Part shown: one piece after another, positions 21,201-34,002 of the stretch
Layout: the number at the start of each line of letters is the position of its first letter
Numbering within the stretch: the first letter of the stretch is position 1
Assembly (NCBI GenBank): GCA_015680685.1
Contig: MNCI01000569.1
Span: forward strand, 93,661 to 157,660
Reading direction: 5' to 3'
DNA: 64,000 bases
Source: Gnetum montanum
Lineage: Eukaryota > Streptophyta > Gnetopsida > Gnetales > Gnetaceae
The notes under the pieces: model-generated
The model's input: the letters and a program-made list of their open reading frames with translations, nothing else
Told to the model about the DNA's origin: nothing
Databases searched by the model: none
Translations under genes and position numbers: made by a program

Positions 21201-21782
21201 ACAAAACAGTGCTTGATTAAGCTAATCTATTATTAAGTAGTATGGTATTAAACACAAGATTGGATCTAGTCATTGAAGCTTATGATTTCTTATTGCCAAC
21301 TATCATTCATTATTATCTAATGCTAAAACATTATTAGTGGATGCTTGGGTTTTACTTTTTTCACTATTCCCAATTAATAGTGTCAAAATTTGGAGATCAT
21401 GTTTTTTCTTTTTTGGGGGTTCTTCATCACTTTAGTTACCTGTAACTTCTTAAAACATACCATTGTATCCATATTACTTTTTGTCATATTATTTTGGGAA
21501 TATTCAGCCATGAAAAAAATAATTCAATCACCTTTTTTTTCGAAAACCAAAAAATGAAAATCACTTGGTTAAATTTGATACTACAAAAATAATAACATGC
21601 CTAGAAACTTAATGTTTTTATATCAAATTATTGAGAAAATAAATTGGAGGCATACACTTAGTGAATCATCCTATTACATAAAGTTGTGGCAATTCTTTAA
21701 TTGTCTTAGCAAAGAAATCCTAAGAAAATTCAAAATCTAGAGTCAAGCTATCCTATTTTGATAAGCACCTACATGCTGTATT
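21201..21782. other. No gene seen
   Basis: AT-rich sequence, no sustained frame or known repeat. Confidence 0.5.
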
Positions 21783-21787
21783 GTCAT

Positions 21788-22765
21788 TGATGAGCGATGA
21801 GGTACCCCTTATGCCCTACCATATGAATCACAAGCGTTCATGCACGATCTGGTCGAATTCTATGGATGGGACTATTTGTGGCATCTAGATCGTTATGTCT
21901 TGATCGCAATTCATTGTCTTCCCACTTGGACTAGTGGTAGCTTTGTCACGTATGGTTTAGTTCAAAGTGAGACATATGATTCTTGATGTTGTTTTGGCCT
22001 TAAGCTACTCTTAATGATAATAAAAAATCAATTATTTAAACTAATTAACAATAGAAAGTAAAGTCTAAACTAGCCTATGGGTGATGAGTGTTCATTCCTA
22101 ACTTGTTGTACACATTCTGAACTAATGTATCCACTACTAGGATTACCAAGCGCTATGCTACTCGGTGAACCAAAAAATAACATTGCTGGGGTTACCAAGC
22201 AAATATGTGTTGACACTCAAAACTAGTCGCACTCATTTTGCCAATATATTAATATGCATGAAAATGTAAATATTAACTAAGTACATGAAAAGTAAATTGC
22301 AAGAAAAGTAAATCTAATCTAAGTCAAAGTGTTGCAATGAATAAGAATAAATCTTGATCTTATTTCCATTCATGGAATGTGTCTAGGTACATTGCCACTT
22401 GAATAAGATGTCGTATAGTTGACTTAGATCCACACTTTGGGCACTCACTGACTATTCTCTAAGACTATGAAATAAAACTGCAAGAGTTTGGCTACTCTAT
22501 TAACAAATACTTATTCCCAAACCATGCGTCCAAGTGCTATATTTATAGGGTGACACACATCCCACAATATCAGATATCTGACATTGCATCTTGGCCCTTG
22601 ATATTAGGTGTCCAATAACAGGGCTCCAATATCGAATGTCTGATATCGTAGCTAATAAAAATTAACATTTTATTTAAACAGATGTAACAACATGCATTGA
22701 GGCATCTATGCTGAGGCATTTTCCTCAACACAGCTACATCAATGTAGCCAACTAATGCTTCATTA
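21788..22765 (-). repeat. Solo LTR 1 (978 bp) with GTCAT target duplication
   Basis: Plus strand begins TGATGAGCGATGAGGTACCC and ends CTTCATTA, with GTCAT directly on both sides (21783-21787 and 22766-22770). No internal sequence is attached on either side, so it is a solo LTR left by LTR-LTR recombination. In sense direction it has a U3 cassette rich in GATATC-type words (22567-22650) plus a CATCAATG-type part, a TATA-like box (22539-22548) and the shared body. Confidence 0.88.
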
Positions 22766-22979
22766 GTCATTTTCCAATATCGCTAGAATGTTTTGAACCT
22801 GTAAAGATTTTGACTCCATGGTTGTTTTCTAATTTTTGCACTAGCCTTTAGCTTATTGGCAAAAGAATAAATTATGGTCATTCACATTCCCTGTTGGACC
22901 CATTAATGCTAAAAAAACTATGCTATAAAACCCTCCACTGTTATGTAGCTTCATTGTTGGATCAATGGATATGAGCTTA

Positions 22980-25030
22980 TGCTTAAAATAGATATGTAAT
23001 AGACAACAAGATACAAGCTATAAGCTGGGGAACCTAATGGGTGGGAAGCTTATAAAGTATTCAATTGTATCTTAAAAGTGTCTACAAAAGTTGTAACCGA
23101 AGTGAAGAAAAAATTTTATCAATTGCTTGTAAAAGTTAGAAAATTAAAAAAGTTGGCAAAAGTTTAGGAAAAAGTAATCAGCAAAAATTGGTAATATACA
23201 AAAGAAAACATTTTTAATAACAAATTATAGGCAATACAAAGCATTTTTGAAGGATATTAATACTCTTGAAGAACTTATATTTACTATCCAAAACTTATAT
23301 AGTTCAATATAAATTATGATCTTGACTAATAACACACATAAAAGAATTATTCTAAATAGTAATATTGGGCTAAAACAAGGATGTCCACTTTCACCCACTT
23401 TATTTGGAATCTTCATTGATGAATTAGAATAATAGATAACCTCTATTATATTGGATTCTATTAAAGTTGAAAATTTTCTTGTGAATATTTTAATGTTTGC
23501 TAATATAATTTTTATAGCAAAAACTAAAGTTCAAATGAAGTCATCATCATCATCCTAACCTTGTTCCAACAACATGGGGTCAACTACATGAGTTATTTTT
23601 TGCCATTTTCTTGTATAAAGAGCTAGATCTTTATTTATTTGCATTTTCTTTAAGTCATCTAAAAATTTTTTTTGAAGTCTTTTTTGGTCTCTCCTTTGGT
23701 GGCTTTCCTTGAATAATGATGTAGTAACCTTTTTCTTGTAGGCTCATTCTCTATTCTTATTTGCACATGTCCAAACCATTTAAGCCAACATTTGTGTTGC
23801 TTAATTGAAATAAAAGCCACTTCAAGTCTTTCTCTAATGTCTATATTATGCAGTTTATTTCTTCTAGTAACATTCAACATCCATTTAAGCATTCACATTT
23901 CTACCATACCTCTTTTGTAATACCCAAAATTTAGCACCATATATAAGTTAATGAATTATATGCTTCAAATTTTAGATGATTTTTGTAATGTATCAAGGAT
24001 GAAAATCAATGTTAGGAAGACCAAAATGATGGTGTGTGATACAAGATCTTTTGCAAATGATTTTTTTATTAGGTAAGAAAAAATTGAAATTGTTTGCTCA
24101 TATAAGTATTTAGGCATCTCAGTTTTGAATAGATATTCTTAGCAAGATTGTATCACTGAAAGGGTCTCAAATAGTATGCATTCCTTACATTCACTTCATA
24201 GTAAATGTGCACAAGAACAAATTTAGGCATGAGATGTTTGCAAACAAATGTACAATCAACTTGTTTAGCTAGTTCTATTGTACACTTGTAAAACTTGGGG
24301 ATCCAATTAACCTAGAACATAATGGAAATGTTTGGAGTATGTCCAAAAATAATTTTTATTGTAGAAATTTAAGGTAAATACCTAAACTCCATATGATATT
24401 TTATTAGTAGATATGATACTTATAGAAATTGTAACTCTTAAAAAATTTCTACAATTTTATAAAAAGATGGCTTATTGGGTCTAGCAGCTACCTATCTATA
24501 GAAGTTTATAAGGTCACTTAGGAAAAAGGATAGTTCAATGATGAGAAAAAAATGTCTTCAAAAATGGAATATTAAAGATTAAACTCAAATTTCAACTTTA
24601 AGGATTTGAAAACAAGGATAAGATAGAAGGCATCAAAACACATGTGGGAATACCCATGAAGAAAAAAGTAATTTTATTTGTAGCAAATTATAGGATCTTT
24701 ACCAAAAATACCTCCTTGTTTGTTTGTTGTTATTTCTAGACAAAGTAACAATCACATGTGCTAGTGTGAGATCTCATTATCTATTGATTGAAACAGGGAG
24801 ATGGATCAATCTTTCAAGTGAACAACACATTTGCAGATTTTGTATACATACAGTAGTGAAAGATGAAGAGTATATCTTTCTAAATTGTCCTTTCTTTAAT
24901 GCTTTTAGAATTAAATAAAGTATTTAGGAAATAACTTTTCTACACTTGTTTTAGGTGGAGGTGCAACTTTGGGTCATTTTCTTGATGAGGTATTCAAGAT
25001 CCATCATGATCATATCAAAGCCTTGTAAAA
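22980..25030 (+). mobile_element. LINE D (RT to 3' zinc motif), with RTE insertion
   Basis: Plus-strand LINE. RT blocks: FLKDINTLEELIFTIQNLY (about 23240-23300), GLKQGCPLSPTLFGIFIDEL (23369-23428, the QGCPLSP motif) and a degenerate active site LMFANIIFIAKTK (about 23490-23530; the usual ADD is lost). After the RTE insertion it resumes as LDDFCNVSRMKINVRKTKMM (about 23980-24040), then YKYLGISV. The C-terminal end is 24724-24918 with SHYLLIETGRWINL and CRFCIHTVVKDEEYIFLNC, a CxxC...C zinc motif. Many stops are present. Confidence 0.85.
23540..23949 (-). mobile_element. RTE-type LINE 3' fragment inserted in LINE D
   Basis: Minus-strand, 5'-truncated, about 410 bp. Frame 23892-23659 reads MLKWMLNVTRRNKLHNIDIR and CWLKWFGHVQIR, the conserved C-terminal end of RTE ORF2 (RMLRWM...R..W.GHV). 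Downstream it ends in ATGATGATGATGA-type repeats (plus strand 23540-23553), the usual RTE 3' end, preceded by GTTGACCCCATGTTG. AATGAA flanks both sides (23534-23539, 23950-23955). Confidence 0.88.
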
Positions 25031-26585
25031 AAATTTTTTTGTTGTCCTATAGACCCTTTGCAATCTCACAAGGATGTAATTAAGCATTTTCAATTGTATT
25101 TCCATTTCCAAAATAAAAGCAGCAAACACATTTAAGTGGACATAAAAATAACATTTCTACATGTAAATATATGAGCATGACATAATGTTTACAACTTGTT
25201 TCTATCCTTCCACTACCAACATATGTTCACTATGTTATTGACATAAAATATTTTGTTTTAATGTATTCTATTTTAGTATAACCTTTCTAATTATTCACTA
25301 ATTTTTTAATGTAAAAAATTATAATGTTTCTTATTGAAACATTACCTTATTTTCCAATAATTGATATCATTAGCCATGTACATGCAAACACTCTCGACTC
25401 TATTAAGTTAAAATAGTGGTATTAATAGAATAAAAAAAACAAGAAAAGAAAAATAATGTATTCAATTCACTCCTAAACATACTTGGTTTGCAAAAATAAA
25501 AAAGAATATTTACGATTTTGGTGCTAATACTTATTTTGCTACTAATAGAAGTGAATTGTAGAAAATAATTCATATAATCATCCGCATGTAATTGGTATAA
25601 AGGTTAAGATGACAACATGATGATAATCAGTTCACACTTCTATAAATTATTCATTTGGTTTAAAAGTCTAAAATGAAATTTATCTTAGAACCTTGTGATA
25701 ATCAAAACTATCTTGTAAAATATAAGGAAATGTTTTAGAAAGGTCAATTTTGTTATTGTTGGACTAATTTAACTGAAAAAATTTCAAAGTAATGAAAATT
25801 TTTTCGCATTGAAAATGCAAGATATTTTTTTTATTAATTTAGCTATTTTTTTGCAGACTCTTTAATCACTACTAGAAGTAACATAAATACATACACTTAG
25901 GTTGGTGTCAAGGGAAGAACTAATCATGAAAACTATAAATAGATCATTTATTTACCCAAGTAGGTCACACTAGTTAATAAACTAAAGGCAACAATGATAA
26001 TGGAAAAGAATATTAACAAAAGAAGATGATAAAAAGTAATAAGGATACAACGGTATGTTTTAAGAACCCCCAAATAAAGATGAAAATCTAAAATTTTTAT
26101 TACTTCTATGAAACCAATCAATCTGTACATAATTCAATGTACAACAAATTTATCCATGATCATAGAGTTTGAACACATCTTCAAAATATTGCCTTAATAG
26201 GAACACTGGTATTTATAATACTTTATAATTTATAATTACTTACTCATGATATATCATCTACATCTAAAAATGTCCATTTTACAACATTCCAATGGAATAT
26301 AGTGTTCATCATCTACTATTTGTATGCAAAGTCTACATACTCGATCCTCTTTAATATGATGAAATCTCATGCTTATTCTAATAAATTAGTAATCTACATT
26401 ACATAGAGATTGATACCATCAAGCTTGCCTCCTTTGACAATAAAAAAAGTAGTGAAATTAAACCTAAACTATTTTTATTACAAGCATGTGGAGATCATGG
26501 AACCCTAAAATCTATTGAACACAACTTTAGTATTAACAATCTTATTTACAAATTCCTCTATATCATTATAACATTAAGTGCCAAT
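25031..26585. other. No gene seen
   Basis: Very AT-rich with long A/T runs. Only short chance frames such as 25948-26130, which has no recognisable domain. Confidence 0.5.
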
Positions 26586-26690
26586 GGTGGTTTAGCTTAA
26601 TGGTAACTCACTAATTTGTTAACGAATAGATTATAAGTTTGAGTATGAATGGTAATATATACTTGGATTGAAATATGTTAGGATCTGCCA
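26586..26690 (+). repeat. tRNA-derived SINE head
   Basis: Box A-like TAGCTTAATGGTAA (26593-26606) and box B-like AGTTTGAGTATGA (about 26636-26648), 40 nt apart. This is the internal RNA polymerase III promoter layout of tRNA-derived SINEs. The 3' end is not defined. It does not fold as a complete tRNA. Confidence 0.55.
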
Positions 26691-27251
26691 TAGCAAGTCA
26701 TAATTCTTACCAAAATATATATCACCATATTACTCTAAAATCATATTTAGCAAGGCTTATGACTTGTATATTAAAGCTTAACACATTTAAATGGATTATT
26801 TGGGCATAATAAAATACTGTAATCTCAATTTTAGTTTTTCAAGTCATGTGTATCATTATGGAAGATAAAAAAAGTACCTTACATCATCTCCACTACATCA
26901 ATCATGCCTTATTGAAATTTGAGATATCTTGTTTTATTTCTTTTTTTTTTCAATCCTTCACCTCGAAACGCATGATAAGTTGTAGATTTAAGATTCACTT
27001 TTATTGTTTTAACCATGGTAATGTTTAGAGCTCAAGGTTCTATCCTCCACCAAACAAGATATTTGCAAAGTGACTCCATGTATGCATATAGCATTATTAA
27101 ATAGTTTATAAGAATTATTTGCATAACACTATAAGCATCATATTTGGCTATTTTAGAATGTGCATGCTTATGGTTATTTCAAAGCCAATTACCTATGAGA
27201 CAATTCACAACTACCCTACCTTTGATGTATAGTGGTGATAAGAAGGAGATG
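26691..27251. other. No gene seen
   Basis: AT-rich flank of the gypsy element that begins at 27257. The 97-residue frame at 27144-27437 runs into the LTR and is not a gene. Confidence 0.5.
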
Positions 27252-27256
27252 CCCAC

Positions 27257-27881
27257 TAATGAGTGGCGAGGTACCCCTATGCCCAACCATATGAATCACA
27301 AAGTGTTCACGTGTGATCCAGTTGAATTCTATGGACTTTATAGTTTCTGGTGCATCAATCTTCTAAGTAGTGAACCTTGCCCTAAGGTCATTCATTGTCT
27401 TCTCAATTACACTTGTGGAGTACAAAGGTATGGTTAGGCATATGATTTTTATCATTTTATATTTTATGTACTTTGGTGCTTTGAAGAGAGATAAAGTAAT
27501 TAGATTAATGAATTTAATTTAACTAATAAACTAGTCTCTAACTAGTCCTACTCACGCATCCACTGTTGGGTTACCAAGTACTATGCCAAAGGGTGCACCA
27601 AGCAATAATGATACTAGGATTACCAAGCGAACACATGTTACACTCGAAGCGGTCATACTTATGTATTTGATCTATTTAGCTTATCTCACGTAATTACCTT
27701 AATTACTAGAATACATTAAATAATTAATTGAGAGCATTAAATGCATAAATAAATATCTAAACTATCCAAAATGCTGCAAGTTTTATCAAGAAGCTCATCT
27801 TTATTGCCATACATACTATCGTGCTCAAGTACAAAAATGCTCGAATAAAGATCAGTACACTCAATGACTCCTGCTATGGGC
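27257..27881 (-). repeat. 3' LTR of G1, U3 deleted
   Basis: Matches 34003-34676 of the 5' LTR from TAATGAGTGGCGAGGTACCC onward, then stops at TATGGGCCCC, where integrase-side sequence begins. About 190 bp of U3, including the TATA box and palindrome cassette, plus the polypurine tract are missing. Both sides share ATGGGC-like bases, so a microhomology deletion is likely. Confidence 0.8.
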
Positions 27882-29060
27882 CCCAAAGGGAAAGTTTTGA
27901 TCAATTAAATAAGGTCATTCCCACAACATTTGAAACTTTGTCTTCTGGGGTACGTGTGTGGGGTTCCAATAGAGAACCTTATCTCCTAGTTGAAATTTCA
28001 CTTTCCATATTTTGAGGTCATGACCTTGCATATTGAATGCCTTGTGCACATCATTCAAAGATAGGGCCACCAATCGATTTTCATCTAGCATGTTGAGGTT
28101 GATTAGTCTTTCTTTCTATGCTAGACTTAGGTCAAGATTCAGATCATAGGCTATTGAGAGTGTATGGAGCTCAAATTGAATCTGGAGCATTAGAATTTTT
28201 TTGTACACTAGCTCACAGGGAGAATAGCCAATAGAAAGTTTTCATGTTGAGCTATAGGCCCATAGGACATCATTGAGTTTTGTACTCCAATCTTTCCTAT
28301 ATTGGCTGATGGTCCTTGTTAGGATCTTTGTAATCTTCCTATTGGTTATCTCTACTTAACCATTGGCTTGGGATGATAGGGTATTGTTAATTTATGTTCA
28401 ACCCCAAAGCATTGCATCAACTCTCTAAAAGTTGGCACTTGTGAAATGAGTTCCATTGTTAGAAATTAATGCACATGAAATCCCAAACCTATTTACAACA
28501 TTTTGTTATATAAATCTAGTAGCAGTGGATGATGTATAGTCAATAACAGCTATTGCTTTTGTCCATTTTTTGTAGTAGTTGACTGCTATGATGATATATG
28601 CCTTTCCATTGGACATGGGTGTGATGAAACCCATGAAGTTTATGCCCCCATATGTCAAAGGGCTCCAGTGGTTAAATCCACTATTGAGGATCCTCCATTT
28701 GCGTAGTCATCCCACCATCTCTTTGGTCGCATTCACAAGATTGGACGAACAGGTGGGCATCCCTAAAGATTGTAGGCTAGTAGTATCCTACCATCAGGAT
28801 TTTTATGGGCATGTGTCTTCCTGCATAACAACCTTTGCAAGGCCCTTCGTGAGCATCCTAGAGAACATACAATTGATCTTCATCAGGGATACACCAATGA
28901 ATTAGGCCATTAGTACACACTTGTAGAGGTGTTCATTGATTTCTATGAAATATTTGGCTTGATGAAGAAATTGTTGCTTCTTTCTAAAGTCAAGATCTTA
29001 TGGCATCTCTTGAGTGAGAAGATAGATGAGGATGCCATTGTACTATGTTGGTTCTGTGGG
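27882..29060 (-). pseudogene. G1 integrase
   Basis: Degenerate DDE integrase. The C-terminal end is near 27890-28010. Core blocks are ISNNGTHFTSANF (second catalytic Asp region, about 28440-28480), [12 protein letters not shown] (with the catalytic Glu of the VE pair, about 28340-28370) and [11 protein letters not shown] (about 28260). A plus-strand frame at 28579-28905 is a shadow of the integrase N-terminal part. It closely parallels 49055-50235. Confidence 0.8.
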
Positions 29061-29099
29061 CACTTGGTCATGTATTACTCCTATAAAGAGAAGTTTATT

Positions 29100-30440
29100 T
29101 AAAAACTAATTAGAGAGTGGGCTCTTCTCCTCTTTATTATCCCATCTTAATTGAGAGAGGTCGTTAGTGACCACATTCTTGATTCCTTTCCAATCTACTA
29201 GTGTGAGATCGAATTCCTGTAAGATCACAAGCCACTATATGATAATGGGGGCTCATTGTTAGCTTGTTCATGAGGAAGCGGATGGCACTATGGTCTATGT
29301 GCACAAATACTTTATAACCAAGCACATAGTGCGTAAATTTTTCAAGAGCATACACCACTATCATTAATTCTTTCTTCATGATGGCATAATTCAACTATGC
29401 ACCTACACTTCTTTAGCTCAAGTAGTGGATATAATATGGATGTTTTCTTATCATCCAACTATGTAAGCATCACTTCCAAGGAATAATTAGATGCATCTAT
29501 TATTATGTGAAATGGTCTGGATCAGTCTAGTGCTTGTAGAATTGGAGTTTCTATGAGTTTTTCCTTGAACTATTGGAATGCATATTCACACTTCTTTATC
29601 TAAATGAATGGAGCATCTTTCTTCGTAAGCTCAATTAACAGCTTTGCAATCTCAGAGAAATTCTCTATGAATCGTCGATAGTAGTGAGTATGTCCAAGGA
29701 ATGATTGAACATCTTTAACTATCTTTGGTTGACATGTTATTCCTTGTATGACCCTTATCTTCTTTGGGTCTACCTCAATCCCATGTTATGAAATTCAATG
29801 CCTAATATAATGACTTCTTGGACCATAAGATGACTTTTTTGCCAGTTGAGCTATAGATTTGTTTCCACACATCTTTTCAATTCTTGCTTAAGGTGGTCCA
29901 AGGCTTGCTCAAATGTAGCTCCATAGGTGAAGAAGTCATCCATGAAGACTTCCACACCACTACCAATTTGCTACTAAAAGATGGTAAGTACTAGGTGTTG
30001 AAATGTTGTAGGGTCATTCCACAAGCCAAATGACATCTTACAATATGCAAAAGGCCCCTAAGGACTCATGAATGTTGTCTTGGACTGATCTTATGGCACA
30101 ATTTGGATTTGGTTATAGCCACTATAACCATCCAAGAAGCTATAATAGTGATGCCTAGAGATAGTGTCCAACACTTGGTCCACAAATGGCAATGGAAAAT
30201 GATCTTTAAATGTTGTCATGTTAAACAACCTGAGGTCAATGTAGACCTACCACTTGCCATATTTCTTTAACACAAATACAAGTGGGCTAACCCACTTACT
30301 ATTTGCAATGGGATAGATGAACTCTACCTTGAGGAGTTTCTCTATTTCCTCCTTCATGATTTGCTTCAATTTGGTATGCAACCATCTCTACAACTACCTT
30401 CTTGGCTTTATGGTCATGTCAGTGTAAATGTGATGCTAGC
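29100..30440 (-). pseudogene. G1 reverse transcriptase and RNase H
   Basis: RT blocks are recognisable on the minus strand, including GVEVFMDDFFT (about 29930-29960, catalytic DD). RNase H includes NYAIMKKELMIVVYALEKF (catalytic Glu region, 29330-29394) and YKVFVHIDHSAIRFLM (catalytic Asp, about 29275-29320). Interrupted by stops. The parallel with 50241-51530 is close. Confidence 0.85.
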
Positions 30441-31330
30441 ATATCCTTGAATTGATTCTAGTTAGCTTGGAATATGACCAAGCAAAGGCTATTGGCCATT
30501 TGTTAACCACATTCAACAACTTGTATTTTTGTTCAGGAGCAAGTTTGGCATTGATTATGACTGGCTTACCATTGTTTAAGAATGCATACTCCATGCCATT
30601 TAGTAGAGTTTTCAACTCTAGGGGCTCCTGCTTGAAGTTACCAAGGATTTCCAACTCTCCCCAACAAGTATTATCATCTTCAACCTTAGAGAGTTGGTGA
30701 TGAACTTGCTCAAGTTCATCCATGCTTTCAATATAAGCACATGTTAGGCTCTCAGTTGGTTCCATGCATAATGTGTTACTATTTGAGTTAGTTGTCAACC
30801 ATTGGATGCCCTCTTAGTTTGTGGTTGCTACATATAGAAAACTTTGAATATCTGTTTCTTGTGCACATTGATTGCATGCTTTAATGTATGTACTTTTCAT
30901 GGACCAAATATTTTGCATGCAATTGCATCCATTATCGCTGTATGCAATGCATGGGATATACTTCTTCTCTAAACATCCAAATTCATTCTCCTTGGAGATT
31001 TCTGAGGAGAGGTCCCTTATGCCCATATGTGCTTAACCAAGCCCTTCCCATAATGATGGGGAAGTCACCTTTGTAGTTCTCAACCTTGAACATTAGAAAA
31101 TTAGCAGGATAGAACCACCCACTAACTATGGTCACAATGTCCTCCACTAATTCTAAAGGAATAGTGATTGACTATTTTGCTAATTCTAAATGGATGTTGC
31201 TCTTCTTGAAAGGTGGTAGGTTCCAGGCTTTATACATGTCATGGAAGATGAGATTGACACTTGAACTAGAATCAAGAAGAGATTTTCATAGCTCATGTCT
31301 AACAATCTACAAGTAAATGAGTGGACTTTC
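30441..31330 (-). pseudogene. G1 protease region and protease-RT linker
   Basis: Frame 30798-30436 (CMEPTESLTCAYIESMDELE, NGMEYAFLNN) is the linker before RT and aligns with 51700-51960. Upstream at about 31020-31300 is the retropepsin region, with SSSSVNLIFHDMYKAWNLPP where an intact enzyme has DTGSS or similar, ending in GRAWLST. The active-site Asp appears to be lost. Confidence 0.75.
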
Positions 31331-33851
31331 CGAGCTACTCTATTTCTGGGAAGATTGCCAACCTTGATTCAATTGAAAACAACATAAGTTAACATCATAG
31401 TGCAGATCCAAGGTGGTGTTTGGTTTGAAAGGCACTCAAAGGTGTTTGATGTAGAGGATGAGGATGTTGGAGATATAGAGTGAGTAGTTGTATTAGGTTA
31501 TGAGGATTTGGGAGAACTGTTGGATAAAAAAAATGGTTGTTTCTTAGAACAATTGTCCAAACCACTCGGTTGGAAGGCTAGTTGTAAATTCACAGACCTT
31601 GTAGCATTTCATTGTTGTGGTTGTGAGGGAATTTCACCCTGCATGGATGGAGTAGGAGGTAACTGGGTTAAGGGTGGAGGGATCTGTGCAGACAAATATG
31701 GAGGATGGTGTGGATATGGGTGCTCTACTCGAGTAGATGATGAATGTGTTCAATGGTACTCTGGGGGATAATAGTGATGCCAAAATGAGGCATGGTTAGT
31801 AGAACTTCGTGGAGAGATGGGTTGCTAAATGTAGTACCTGTATGGATCTAGTTGCCTATAAGGGTATTATTTCCTTGGCGATGGCATTCCCCATGATTAT
31901 GGTTGGTACCATTGTTGGTATTGCTCATATGGTTGTGGTTAAGCTTCACTTGGATAATAAGCTTGTTGGTGCTAGTGGAACTACCTTCAATTGCCTTGAG
32001 GATAGGGCAATCAATTGGGTGCTTGCCTCCTTGCTAGTCATGGATTCAATGCATACATCCTAGACTTTTGTAAGTGTGACACCATAAGGCAACACCTCTT
32101 TGGATATTTGTATTGATAGATGTCACAACCAGTATCATCTTTGGAGTCTATCTCCACAAATTCTTCTATTGCAGCCTTGCCCTTACCTCTCTGGTAGGTA
32201 AGTTTAGCTTCTTTTCATCTCCTACATTCATGATCACTATTGTGTTCTTTAGATGCTTCAACAATTTTCATAGCAATTTGGAGTTTCTCATCCAAAGAGT
32301 CCAATAATTTATCAACCTTTACCAAAATATCAAAAATAGATTTTTTGCATAGGCAAGGTTTTTCTGTTTATCACCTCATCAAGTGGTGCATCCTCCTCAT
32401 CACAAAATTAAACCTCCCTTTTTCTTATGGAAGGATTTCTATTATGCTCTTCTACACTTTCTCTTTTTTGCAACTCACCTTCTTCTTTTGCCACCTACTC
32501 TATAAGCCTTTGGATCTGATGAGCTCTTAGTTCAGACAATCTCCCTTGGGCATACACCCCAAGAGTTCTTCTAGTTTCTGCTTTGAGCCCATATATGATG
32601 TGGTAGAGTTGTTCCCTTTGAGAATAACCATAGCTAGGGCATTAGCATAAGAGAGAATAATATTTGGCCATGGTGACATCCAAGGGTTCATGTGTTTCCT
32701 ATTTCTAGCCTTGGGTTTTCCTTCTCAAGTTGGACACTCTAAAGTACATTTGGTATTTATCATTAAATAGCTCAAGCATTGTACTCCATCAGTAGATAGA
32801 TTCTAGCTCTAAGGACTGGTATCAACTTTTAGCTTCCTTAATGAGTGTCTTGAGGAAGAGCTTGAGTTTCTACCAATCATGTTTAATCTTTTATAAGGCA
32901 CATGCATCATGGAAAGCTTGTAGATGTGTTTGTGGATTATAATTATATCCTCCCTCAAATCTTGAGATATTGTTCATATCTAAGCACTTGATTCAACTAT
33001 CCTTCACATGCCTAGTTGGGATCTTTACTACCTCTGCAATGTTAAGCATGCTTCAAGTAGCCAACATAGGCTCATCATCAGCATTATTGCATTGTCTTCG
33101 ATGATGTTCTCTATTACCCTGATGTTCTTGCTTGGTTCTACGGTCATTGTTGTCTCATTAATCACCTTCATCATGATTATCTATAAAAGCTTGTATGAGA
33201 ACCAACAGATGAAGAGGAATGTTCAGAATTAGATAAAGAGGAAGGTGGACCATCACTGCCACCATGGTATCCAACACCACCTCTTCGCTCATTACGACCA
33301 TAATCCTTAGATCCCTTACCATTGTGATGTTTACCCAAGTCCCTGCCTTGATTATTACTTTTTCCTAAACCTAGTTTATGAATAGTGGATCATAGGTTCA
33401 GAGCCACACCCTCATCACCAATAATAGGAGGTAGAGAATCTTCATGTTGGGAATCCTCATGGGGAGGATCCATATTGTCATCTTAGTTTAGTAGGAACAA
33501 AGGGTTAGTAAAGTGTTTTCCCTTCGTAAACTCATGGTGCTTCACCTAGTGTTGATCTCTCCTACATTGTGTGTCAATGGGATGATAGTCTCAAGTGTCA
33601 TAACCATTCACAACATATTCATCGTGAAGATTTGAAATGCCCAAATTTTTAAGATTTTGAAAGAGCATCCTTGGCATAGATCGATCGGGGGGTAATACAA
33701 TGTTGCCCTCCATGTCATGCCATCATAGCTACTCATCCTATTGTAGGATGAAGGTGAAGTCTAGTACATACTCATCTAGATGAGTATATATCACTTTGCA
33801 CTCTTGTGGGACTAACAGTTTGACATCTTCATGCTTGTGGAAAGAAGACAT
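31331..33851 (-). pseudogene. G1 gag
   Basis: Start MSSFHKHEDVKLLVPQEC at 33851, the first ATG after the leader. The capsid region carries LDMNNISRFEGGYNYNPQ, HLQAFHDACAL and LELESIY. Then comes a Pro/Tyr/Gln-rich tail (YPSEA, YEQYQQWYQP; about 31750-31980). A possible decayed knuckle has CDIYQYKYPKRC. Several stops. The same tail occurs at 52850-53160. Confidence 0.8.
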
Positions 33852-33982
33852 TTTGCAAAACAAATAAAATTATCAATGTGCTTAGTAGTTATATGTTGTG
33901 TAAGAGTGATGTTGACCTTGAGTTCATCCAATGATATTAATAATGATCACTAATCCTTGATAGTGCACATTCAACAAAAAAA

Positions 33983-34001
33983 GTCCCTAACAATGATGCC
34001 A
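33983..34001 (-). promoter_or_regulatory. Primer-binding site of G1
   Basis: TGGCATCATTGTTAGGGAC on the minus strand, one base from the end of the 5' LTR. From memory of the plant tRNA-Asp 3' end, it matches with six transitions and one further change at the last base. Confidence 0.75.
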
Positions 34002-34002
34002 A

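Noticed and set aside
26586-26660. Possible tRNA gene
   Set aside because: Box A and box B are present, but the acceptor and anticodon arms do not pair; a SINE head is the better reading.
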